From Actinomycetota bacterium (GTDB taxonomy: Bacteria > Actinomycetota > Thermoleophilia > Solirubrobacterales > Solirubrobacteraceae): a DNA stretch of 12,605 bases. This document shows positions 1 to 6,098 of this stretch, in pieces. Made by a program: the position numbers and the translations under genes. The DNA lies in NCBI GenBank assembly GCA_005888335.1, contig VAWY01000047.1:1-12605 (forward strand), read 5' to 3'. Positions within the stretch are counted from its first letter, which is position 1. Each line of letters opens with the position of its first letter. The notes under the pieces were generated by a model. The model had not been told where the DNA came from and ran no database searches. It worked only from the letters and a program-made list of their open reading frames with translations.

Positions 1-1264
1 CCGGCGTGCTGCGGTCGCCGTCGAGCAGCGGCGAGAGCACCTTCATGTCGCCGATCTGCGAGGCCTGCGGGCACGCCGCCGGACGGACCGAGTCGGCGGC
101 GAACTGCTCCGGGGTGCAGATCGTGAAGCCGGCGCCCGACGCGGCGGCCGGCGAGAGGGCCACGCCCTTGGGCAGGACGGCCTCCAGGCGCTCGTAGTGC
201 GACTGGTACGGGATCCCGCCCCGCGCCGGCGTGAGGAAGCGGAACCGGTACTCGTCGGGCTGCTCGACCGCGCCGTTGTCGTCGCCGTCGACGGTGGCGA
301 ACGCGCCGACCTTCAGCGTCGCGGTGTTCTGCGTGCCGTTGCCGTTCGGCTCGACGCCATTCCACGGGAACCTCGCGCACTCGCTGTCGAGCTGCGCGCG
401 GTCGGTCGCGGCGTGCACGCCCTCCGCCGGCCGGGGCATCATGGTGAACGACGCGTGGCTCGTCGAGCCGTCCGCGAAGCTCGTGTCGCCGGTCGCGGCC
501 GCCGTGTTGCACTCCGTCGGGTTGAAGATGTACGGCAGCGCGGGGAGCGGATCGGTGAGGTTCTGCGGGACGAGGCCGTACTGGAGGATCCTCAGCGAGG
601 TGACGTTGAAGCCCGCGAGGTCGGTCGTCGAGTCCAGCCCGTAGTTGCCGTTGCCGCGCGGGACGACGAGGATCGGCGCCGCCTTGGCGTAGTTGAGGGG
701 CGCGCCGACGACGAGGGCGACGGCACCGGGGGCCGTCCGGTCGCCGGGGTCGGGGAGGTTGGCCGGCTTGTAGTTGTAGATCGAGCCGCTCTGGCCGTTG
801 ATCGTGACCTCGCCGACCTTGCTCGTGCTCGGGCAGCCCTGCAGGGCGGACACCGTGATCTCCGTCGTGGCGCACGCCGGGAGGTACGGGTTCCCGAGCT
901 GGCCCGGGGGCAGGTGTAGCGTCGTCTGCGTGGGCGGCGAGTCGCCGCCGAAGTCGACGCTGATCTGCAGGCCGGCGAAGGCGAGCGGGGAGTCCTCGTT
1001 GGTGCCGTTGACGGGCCGGAAGAAGACGCCGTTGGCGCCGGTGCCGCCGTAGTTGAGCGGCGAGGCGACCATCCCGAGCTCGCCGAGCAGCGTCGCGGCA
1101 CCGTTCGGCAGGCTCTGCACCCGCCGGACCTCGAAGCCCGATGTGGTGCCGGCGGCGAGCGCCGTCCCCTGCAGCGCCACGAGCGCGACGAGCGCCAGCG
1201 CGACGGTCAGCGCCGCCCGCCGCCGCGGCTTCGCCTTTTCTTCCCCAGTCGTCCCTGCCCCCAC
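1..1264 (-). CDS. Secreted cysteine-paired surface protein, N-terminal 421 residues (runs off left edge)
   Basis: A large exported protein of unknown function whose C-terminus lies outside the window. The chosen GTG start at 1264 has a purine-rich ribosome site about 7 bases upstream. It gives a classic signal peptide: basic KPRRR at residues 12-16, a hydrophobic run of Ala/Leu/Val at about 18-32, and an ALA-type cleavage site near residues 36-38. The mature part is rich in Gly, Asn, Pro and Thr and has no membrane segment in view. Two stretches look like copies of one module: an 'LP-G' phrase, then a cysteine pair flanking an acidic or polar segment, then 'CP-x-(A/S)-S-x-(I/V)-G'. They are C131/C144 with CPSTSKVGEV, and C383/C398 with CPQASQIGDM. 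I recall similar modules in large surface proteins of Solirubrobacterales. C252 and C296 may form another disulfide. Its start lies 55 bp beyond the dehydrogenase stop on the same strand. The extracellular location is well supported; the function is unknown. Confidence 0.85.
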   Translation of the reverse strand, partial: MGAGTTGEEKAKPRRRAALTVALALVALVALQGTALAAGTTSGFEVRRVQSLPNGAATLLGELGMVASPLNYGGTGANGVFFRPVNGTNEDSPLAFAGLQISVDFGGDSPPTQTTLHLPPGQLGNPYLPACATTEITVSALQGCPSTSKVGEVTINGQSGSIYNYKPANLPDPGDRTAPGAVALVVGAPLNYAKAAPILVVPRGNGNYGLDSTTDLAGFNVTSLRILQYGLVPQNLTDPLPALPYIFNPTECNTAAATGDTSFADGSTSHASFTMMPRPAEGVHAATDRAQLDSECARFPWNGVEPNGNGTQNTATLKVGAFATVDGDDNGAVEQPDEYRFRFLTPARGGIPYQSHYERLEAVLPKGVALSPAAASGAGFTICTPEQFAADSVRPAACPQASQIGDMKVLSPLLDGDRSTP

Positions 1265-1270
1265 GCGCAG

Positions 1271-1277
1271 TCCCCCT
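1271..1277 (-). promoter_or_regulatory. Ribosome binding site that sets the GTG start at 1264
   Basis: The minus strand reads AGGGGGA here, with a 6-base spacer to the GTG codon. It decides the start of the secreted protein, because no ATG exists in a position that would leave an intact signal peptide. Confidence 0.6.
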
Positions 1278-1296
1278 GCCTCGGTGTGGCGAGGCA
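1277..1296 (-). promoter_or_regulatory. Stem-loop in the leader of the surface-protein gene
   Basis: Perfect 7-bp arms, TGCCTCG and CGAGGCA, flank a 6-base loop. The stem sits directly upstream of, and touches, the ribosome site of the secreted-protein gene. It has no T-run on either side, so it is not a good intrinsic terminator for the upstream dehydrogenase. A leader hairpin affecting translation or mRNA stability, or an operator, is possible. Confidence 0.35.
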
Positions 1297-1319
1297 AGGT
1301 ACAACGTGGAGGCCTTTTC

Positions 1320-2123
1320 TCACGCCAGCAGCGTCTGCGCCCGCGCCCAGAGCTTCGCCATCCCGCGGATCCAGCGATCGGGGCTCTGCGCCTTGCCGAC
1401 GACGAACTCGTGCATCTCGGGGTGCGTCAGGATGAGGAAGCGGTCCTCCTCGAGGCCCTCGAGGATCCGCGCCGCGGCCGCCTCGGGCGCGAGCACGTCG
1501 CCGCCGCCGATCACCGCGCTCGCCTTGGCGGCGTCGCCGCCGGCGCCCGCGCGGAGCATCGCGGTGTCGACGGCGCCCGGGCACACGCACGAGACGCGCA
1601 CGCCCTGTCCCGCGTACGTGAACGCCAGCCACTCGGCGAGCCCGACCGCCGCGTGCTTGGTCGTCGCGTAGGCGCAGTCGCCCAGCGAGCTGAGGATGCC
1701 CGCCATCGACGCCGTCGTGACGAGGTGCCCCTCCCCGCGCTCGATCCAGCCCGGCAGCAGCGCGCGTGCCGCGTACACGTGCGAGAGCACGTTGATGCGC
1801 CACTGGCGCTCCCAGACGTCGTCTGACGCCTCCGGGCCGCCGCCCACCGCGAGTCCGGCGTTGGCGAACCACACGTCGATGGGGCCGATCGTGCTCTCGA
1901 CCTCGCCCACGAGCGCGCGCGTCGCCGCCTCGTCGGACACGTCGAGGACGCGCGCGACGACGGTCCCCGCGCCCAGCTCCTCGCTCAGCCGCTCGACGCC
2001 CGCGCCGTCGAGATCCGCGGCGACCACGGTCCGCGCTCCCCGTTCGACGAGGCCGCGCACGAGCGCGCCGCCGATGCCGCCGGCGGCGCCGGTGACGGCG
2101 ATGATCCTGCCTTCGGCGTCCAT
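1320..2123 (-). CDS. Short-chain dehydrogenase/reductase (SDR family), NAD-type
   Basis: A cytoplasmic oxidoreductase of 267 residues, the usual length for a classical SDR. The Rossmann glycine motif TGAAGGIG is at residues 11-18. An acidic residue, D37, ends the second strand, which favours NAD(H) over NADP(H). D61 is the conserved aspartate that contacts adenine. The NAG motif is at 88-90 and the tetrad is complete: N111, S139, Y152 and K156. The substrate cannot be told from sequence; a hydroxy or keto compound is implied by the family. The ATG at 2123 was chosen because it places the glycine motif about ten residues from the N-terminus; the ribosome site there is weak. The gene follows the winged-helix remnant on the same strand and precedes the secreted-protein gene by 55 bp. 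Confidence 0.93.
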   Translation of the reverse strand: MDAEGRIIAVTGAAGGIGGALVRGLVERGARTVVAADLDGAGVERLSEELGAGTVVARVLDVSDEAATRALVGEVESTIGPIDVWFANAGLAVGGGPEASDDVWERQWRINVLSHVYAARALLPGWIERGEGHLVTTASMAGILSSLGDCAYATTKHAAVGLAEWLAFTYAGQGVRVSCVCPGAVDTAMLRAGAGGDAAKASAVIGGGDVLAPEAAAARILEGLEEDRFLILTHPEMHEFVVGKAQSPDRWIRGMAKLWARAQTLLA

Positions 2124-2169
2124 GCCTGGAACATAGTGTCCGCCCTCGCGCCGCAGGCCGGCGGAGCGG

Positions 2170-2512
2170 TCATCCGGCGGGCGGTCTGATCTCGACGTCG
2201 TGGCCGGCGGCCTCGGCGGCGGCGAAGGCGAGCAGCCGCGCGCCCTCCTCGGCGAGGGCGTCGCGGTCCGCCTTGGCCAGGCGCGCAAACGGCTCGACCA
2301 CCAGCGTGGCCGGCGAGCTCGTCGGCGCGGAAGCCCTCCAGCCGCGACCACAGCGCGACGTACGGCGCGTTGGGCGGCTGCGCCTGCAGGCCGACGAGGT
2401 GCTCGATCGCGTCGGCCGTGCCCATCGAGACGCGCTCGAGCAGCAGCTGGCGGGCGGGCGTGGCGCGGTTGAGCGCGCGCCGGCCGAGGACCTCCAGCGT
2501 CAGCGCCCGCAG
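2170..2512 (-). pseudogene. Remnant of a winged-helix DNA-binding (AlkZ/YcaQ-like) gene with its middle deleted
   Basis: The first part, 2512-2312, reads 67 residues including ALNRATPARQLLLERV and EHLVGLQAQPPNAPYVALWS. This is the typical start of winged-helix (HTH_42) proteins related to the AlkZ/YcaQ DNA glycosylases. Directly after 'GFRADELA' the frame fails. From 2310 another frame reads 46 residues starting ATLVVEPFARL and ending at TGA 2170-2172, which matches the usual C-terminus of the same family. The family is normally around 350-390 residues, so roughly 250 or more are missing, and the halves differ by one base in frame. No standard start codon is visible in frame upstream of the N-part; the gene would begin right at the stop of the preceding dehydrogenase (2523). 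Family membership is recalled from pattern, not searched. A real deletion or an assembly collapse are the alternatives. Confidence 0.75.
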
Positions 2513-2522
2513 GTCCGGGTGC

Positions 2523-3476
2523 TCAGGGCACGATGACGAGCTTGTGATGGGGCGAGCGCTGCTGGCGCTGCCACGCGTCGGCGACCTGCTCGAGCGGCAC
2601 GCGCTCGACCTCGACCGCCAGCTCCCCGCGCGCGCCGTGCTCGACCATCCGTTCGTACGCCGCGCGCTTGACGTCGGGCGGCGCCATGAAGTTCGTGTGG
2701 CCCAGCACCGCCAGCAGTTTCCCGCGGATCGTCGCCGAGGCCAGCGTGCTGTGCGGGCCGGCGGACTCGCCGATCTGGACCAGGCGACCGCGCACGCGAC
2801 AGGCCTGCAGGGCGGCGGCGGCCGGGTCGCCCCAGACGGGGTCGATCACGACGTCGAACCCGTCGCCGCCGGCGGCCTCGCGCAGGGCGTCGACGAGATC
2901 GTCCTCGCGCAGCGTCAGGCTCACGACCGCGTCGGCGCCGAGGTCGCGGGCGCGGTCGAGCCCCTCCGGGCTGCGGGCCGCCGCCGCGACGCGACCCGCC
3001 CCCAGCAGCCGCGCCCCCTGGACGGCGACCTGGCCGACGACGCCACTCGCGCCGAGCACCAGCACGTTCTCGCCCTCGCGCAGGCCCGCGCGCCAGTCGA
3101 GCGCGAGCCAGGCGGCGAGCCCGGCGATGCCGAACGAGACGGCCAGAGCGGGATCGAGCTCGGCGGGCAGCGGGATCGCGCTGTCGCGCGCGATCAGCGC
3201 GCGCTCGGCGAAGGCGCCGTACGGCGGGATTGGCCCGTCGAAGTAGACGAGCCTGCCGTCGGGCGTGCGGCCGACGCCCTCGCGCCCGACCACGCTCGGC
3301 AGCGGCGGCGTGCCGCCGTAGAACGTTCCCGAGGCCATCCGGATGTCGACGGGGTTCAGGCCGGCCGCCAGCACCTCGACGACCTCCTGCCCGTCGCCGG
3401 CCTGCGGCTCGTCGAACTCGCCCGGCTCGGGCGGCGCGCCGTACCAACGAAGGATCGCTGCTCGCATGGCCGACAT
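2523..3476 (-). CDS. Zinc-independent quinone oxidoreductase-like medium-chain dehydrogenase
   Basis: A 317-residue MDR-superfamily enzyme of the NADPH:quinone reductase type. The N-terminal GroES-like domain covers about residues 4-120, with AAGLNPVDIRMASG (37-50) in the place of the catalytic-domain signature and GREGVGR at 64-70. The Rossmann domain follows, with the nucleotide loop GASGVVG at 142-148. The cysteine and histidine ligands of zinc alcohol dehydrogenases are absent, so reduction of quinones or enones with NAD(P)H is the likely chemistry. Two ATG codons compete, 3476 and 3467. The second starts directly at RAAILRWYG, as relatives usually do. Neither has a clear ribosome site. 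It lies 34 bp after the permease stop on the same strand, so co-transcription is plausible. Confidence 0.9.
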   Translation of the reverse strand: MSAMRAAILRWYGAPPEPGEFDEPQAGDGQEVVEVLAAGLNPVDIRMASGTFYGGTPPLPSVVGREGVGRTPDGRLVYFDGPIPPYGAFAERALIARDSAIPLPAELDPALAVSFGIAGLAAWLALDWRAGLREGENVLVLGASGVVGQVAVQGARLLGAGRVAAAARSPEGLDRARDLGADAVVSLTLREDDLVDALREAAGGDGFDVVIDPVWGDPAAAALQACRVRGRLVQIGESAGPHSTLASATIRGKLLAVLGHTNFMAPPDVKRAAYERMVEHGARGELAVEVERVPLEQVADAWQRQQRSPHHKLVIVP

Positions 3477-3510
3477 GGTTACCGATGGCGGCGCCCGCGG
3501 CGGGCGCCGG

Positions 3511-5409
3511 TCAGGCGCGGGCGGCGAGGGCGAGCTCGCGTTGCGCTTCCGCGCGTGCCTCGCGGCGCGACGGATCCAGGGCGACCACGACGCGGCACGG
3601 CCGCTTGGCCAGCAGGTAGGAGATCGTCGGCCCGAGCGATCGCTCCGAGAGCGGGGCGTGGGCGGCGTCGACGTAGATCACGTCGGCATGGAGGCGCTGG
3701 GCTTCCTCGACGAGCGCCTTGCCGGGGTTGCGGGTGCGGATCAGGCTGATGCGCACGTCGACCCCCGCGCGGCGGCCGGTCAGGCGCGCAGCCTCGAGGA
3801 CCGAGCGCCCGAGCTGCTCCTCCTCCTCGAGCCCCGCGTCGAGCGAGAGCTGCGGCGGCACCTGGAGGACGAAGACCGCGTCGACCTTGGCCTCGGGGCC
3901 CACGAGCCGGGCGGCCGAGCGCAGCGCCCGCGCGCTGACGTCGGTGCCGAAGACCGGCACGAGCGCGGACGCGTAGGTGAGCTCCTGGAACTCGACGAGC
4001 CGCACGGGCCGGCCGATCCGGGCGCGCTCGCGCGGGTCGAGACCGAGGCGCCGCCGATAGAAGACGTAGCCGCTGAGCCCGACGACCATCCACGGCACAC
4101 CGACCGTGCGCGCCTCGCCGTGGAGCGCGACGACCGAGACCCACGCGGCGAACGTGCCCAGGCCGCCGAGGACCGCGGTCAGCGGGATGTCGCGCCCGCG
4201 CAGGCGCACGTTCCACGGCATCCGGTACGGCCGCTCGCGGTCGGGCTCCTTGATGCGCAGCCCCACGACGGCGACGTGCGCCATCGTGAACGAGAGCATC
4301 GCGCCGAACGAGTACAGGTTGCCGAGCAGCGTCGTCTGGCCGGGGAGCAGGAGCAGCGCGGCGAGGAAGCTGAAGAACGCGATCGTGAACCACGGCGTGC
4401 GGTGCTTGCGGTGCAGGCGGGCGAAGATCTCGGGCAGCTGGCGGTGCTCGGCCAGCGACCACGACAGGCGGCTGATGCCGATCAGCCCGGCGTTGGTGGC
4501 GATGAAGAGGATCGTCGCGGCCAGCACGCCGACGTACGCCCGCACGAGGTGCAGCAGCCCACCGCTGAAGCCGAAGGCCGAGACGACGCCGAGGACGGGA
4601 TCGTTCGCGTACTTGCCGCCGAGCGCGGTGGCGCCGTGGACGACGGGCAGCGCGGAGAGCGCGACGACCGAGATGCCCGCGTAGACGCCAAGCACCGCGA
4701 ACAGCACCATGTTGACCGCCTTGGGCACGTCGCGCCCGGGGTCCTTCGCCTCCTCGGCCATGTTCGACACCGTCTCGATGCCGGTGTAGGCGACCATCGC
4801 GACCGAGAGCGCGAAGATGAGCTGCGACCACGTGGGCGCCGTACCCAGGTGCACCTGGTGCACGAGCAGCGCGGGATCGAGCACGAGCACGGCGCCGACG
4901 ACGACGAGCAGGACCTGCGTGGCCAGGTCGACGACGGCGAGGACGAGGTTGAGCTTGGCCGACTCGCCCAGCCCGCGGATGTTCAGCGCCGCGAGCAGGG
5001 CGATGGTGATGATCCCGCCGATGATGTCGCCGGGGTTGTGGTTGAGCGCGGGCCAGAACGCGCCGAGGTAGTGCGGCACGAAGAACGCGCTGATGGCGAC
5101 CGTGATGATGTAGTCGAGCGTCAGCGCCCAGCCGGCGATGAACGACGCGAGCTCGTTGAACGCGTGGCGCGCGAACGAGCTCGAGCCGCCCGCCTCGGGG
5201 AACATGGCCGCGCCCTCGGCGTACGTCTTGGCGGTGAGGGCGAACAGGCCGCCGGCGAGCATGAAGACCACCGGCGTGAGGCCCAGCGCATGCGCGGCGA
5301 CCAGGCCGAGGGCGTAGTAGATCGACGACCCGACGTTGCCGTACGCGGTCGCGAACAGCCCCGGAACCCCGACGGACCGCCGCAGGCCGTACTGCTGCAG
5401 GCGCGCCAT
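3511..5409 (-). CDS. APC-family amino acid permease with C-terminal universal-stress-like domain
   Basis: A 632-residue integral membrane transporter with a soluble tail. Residues about 12-455 form the amino acid/polyamine/organocation permease core, with roughly twelve hydrophobic helices. The unwound first helix carries GNVGSSIYYALG (24-35), and the family signature ETVSNMAEEAKDPGRDVPKA lies at 212-231. Residues about 470-632 form a cytoplasmic alpha/beta domain like UspA. Its ATP-binding loop is degenerate: around residues 580-600, where GxxG-x9-G(S/T) is expected, it reads SERSLGPTISYLL, so nucleotide binding is doubtful. The substrate is unknown; amino acids are the family norm. The GGAGG before the ATG is only one base away, which is unusually close, yet the ATG agrees with the N-termini of relatives as I recall them. 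An inverted repeat lies just upstream. Confidence 0.93.
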   Translation of the reverse strand: MARLQQYGLRRSVGVPGLFATAYGNVGSSIYYALGLVAAHALGLTPVVFMLAGGLFALTAKTYAEGAAMFPEAGGSSSFARHAFNELASFIAGWALTLDYIITVAISAFFVPHYLGAFWPALNHNPGDIIGGIITIALLAALNIRGLGESAKLNLVLAVVDLATQVLLVVVGAVLVLDPALLVHQVHLGTAPTWSQLIFALSVAMVAYTGIETVSNMAEEAKDPGRDVPKAVNMVLFAVLGVYAGISVVALSALPVVHGATALGGKYANDPVLGVVSAFGFSGGLLHLVRAYVGVLAATILFIATNAGLIGISRLSWSLAEHRQLPEIFARLHRKHRTPWFTIAFFSFLAALLLLPGQTTLLGNLYSFGAMLSFTMAHVAVVGLRIKEPDRERPYRMPWNVRLRGRDIPLTAVLGGLGTFAAWVSVVALHGEARTVGVPWMVVGLSGYVFYRRRLGLDPRERARIGRPVRLVEFQELTYASALVPVFGTDVSARALRSAARLVGPEAKVDAVFVLQVPPQLSLDAGLEEEEQLGRSVLEAARLTGRRAGVDVRISLIRTRNPGKALVEEAQRLHADVIYVDAAHAPLSERSLGPTISYLLAKRPCRVVVALDPSRREARAEAQRELALAARA

Positions 5410-5430
5410 GCCTCCAGGGTGCGCCCGCGG

Positions 5431-5472
5431 ATCTCAAGCTCGCGTAGAGATTTCGCGCCTGGGCGTTGAGAT
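5431..5472. promoter_or_regulatory. Inverted repeat upstream of the permease, possible operator
   Basis: Perfect 7-bp arms, ATCTCAA (5431-5437) and TTGAGAT (5466-5472), are separated by 28 bases in the spacer between the broken gene and the permease start. They lie 22-63 bases upstream of the permease ATG, where a promoter and its operator would sit. The wide spacing suits two half-sites or a looped operator better than an RNA hairpin. No clear -10/-35 pair was recognised. Confidence 0.3.
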
Positions 5473-5477
5473 GTCGT

Positions 5478-5497
5478 AAAGGCCGGCCGGCGCCGGC
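5478..5497 (-). terminator. Possible terminator after the broken membrane gene
   Basis: Starting 2 bases beyond the stop codon at 5500-5502, the minus strand carries a GC-only stem GCCGG/CCGGC with a 6-base loop, followed by C and a run of three T. The sequence also contains the 12-base palindrome GCCGGCGCCGGC, so other foldings are possible. The T-run is short. Confidence 0.4.
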
Positions 5498-5499
5498 GG

Positions 5500-5963
5500 T
5501 CAGCGAACCGGCACCTTCAGCGTCGCGGTGTACTCGTCGAATGCCGACACGCGGTCGTGGACGGTGAGCTTCCAGTCGCCGCCGGGCACGAGCTGCAGCG
5601 TGTCGGCGACGTAGTGCCCCGGCCCGGCCTTGCGCATCGTCGCCTGCAGCGGCCCGATCCCCTTGGCGGGCAGGGCCGCATCGACGCGCAGCTCCTTCGT
5701 CCCGGCGAACTGGGCGCCGGTCTTCGCGTCGAAGAGATTCCAGGAGCGGCCGGCCGGTGCGAAGAGGACGAGCGGCGCGCGCAGCCGCGGGTGGCGGTGT
5801 GGCCGCAGGCGCTCGAGGGTGCCTTCGAGCGGGTAGCGCCCGGCGACGATCGGCAGCAGCAGGATGAACGCCGGCAGCAGTCCGAGCAGCGCCGCGACGT
5901 CGTCGACGGCGAGGAGGCCGGCGATCCAGATCGCGCGAGCAGGGCAAGCGCGGCGCGCCTCAT
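5500..5963 (-). pseudogene. Frameshifted membrane protein with copper-resistance-like (CopC/CopD/YtkA) tail
   Basis: The ATG at 5963 begins MRRAALALLA, a signal or membrane start, and then loses frame. One base is missing near 5933; in the shifted frame the protein continues AIWIAGLLAVDDVAALLGLL, then a second hydrophobic stretch PAFILLLPIVAGRYPLEG, and ends VSAFDEYTATLKVPVR before TGA 5500-5502. With one base restored the product would be about 154 residues. The final 80 or so residues (LPAKGIGPL, RKAGPGHYVADTLQ, GDWKLTV) resemble the C-terminal periplasmic domain of actinobacterial copper-resistance CopC/CopD-type and YtkA-like proteins. The first half looks like a separate small membrane protein, so this may be an in-frame fusion left by a deletion near 'LVLFAPAGRSW'. 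The family call is from memory of patterns. Sequencing error could explain the single frameshift but not the odd fusion. Confidence 0.6.
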
Positions 5964-6082
5964 CGCTTGGGCGCCTCGAGCAGGCTGAAGTTTGGGATGG
6001 CCCTCAGGGGCGAAGGCGGTCGCGCGCGGCAGCGTCGTCGCCGCGGACGCGACCGCCAGCGGTCATAGCACCTGCAAGTCGT
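5964..6082 (-). other. Gene debris upstream of the broken membrane gene
   Basis: No intact gene fits here. One minus frame ends AIPNFSLLEAPKR at a TGA (5962-5960) that overlaps the next ATG, a typical coupled stop/start, so it could be the true C-terminus of a lost upstream gene. Another frame reads a signal-like stretch, LAVASAATTLPRATAFAPEG. Neither has a convincing start. Together with the frameshifted gene downstream, this looks like what is left of a short operon. Confidence 0.35.
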
Positions 6083-6098
6083 ATGACGGAACCGTCAT
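6083..6098. repeat. Near-perfect palindrome overlapping the aldo/keto reductase stop codon
   Basis: The plus strand reads ATGACGG, AA, CCGTCAT: 7-bp perfect arms around a 2-base centre. The reductase stop codon (6095-6097) is inside one arm. The spacing fits a dimeric regulator site or a tight hairpin with a 4-base loop; no T-run follows, so termination is unproven. Confidence 0.4.

Noticed and set aside
197..919. Plus-strand frame at the left edge
   Set aside because: It is the complement of the secreted-protein gene, whose signal peptide and cysteine modules lie on the minus strand.
1985..2425. Intact 146-residue protein starting MGTADAIEHLVG
   Set aside because: Only its first part is family-like; after the deletion join it reads an Arg/Pro-rich wrong frame and overlaps the dehydrogenase start. 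It is better described as the N-terminal half of the pseudogene.
3343..5469. Long plus-strand frame opposite the permease
   Set aside because: Composition is almost purely Arg, Glu, Asp, Gly and Ala, as expected from the complement of GC-rich membrane-protein codons. The permease on the other strand has clear family motifs.
3479..5947. Long minus-strand frame running through the permease and the broken membrane gene
   Set aside because: Arg/Ala/Pro-rich sequence overlapping the permease in another frame; its start is a TTG inside the decayed gene. No motif supports it.
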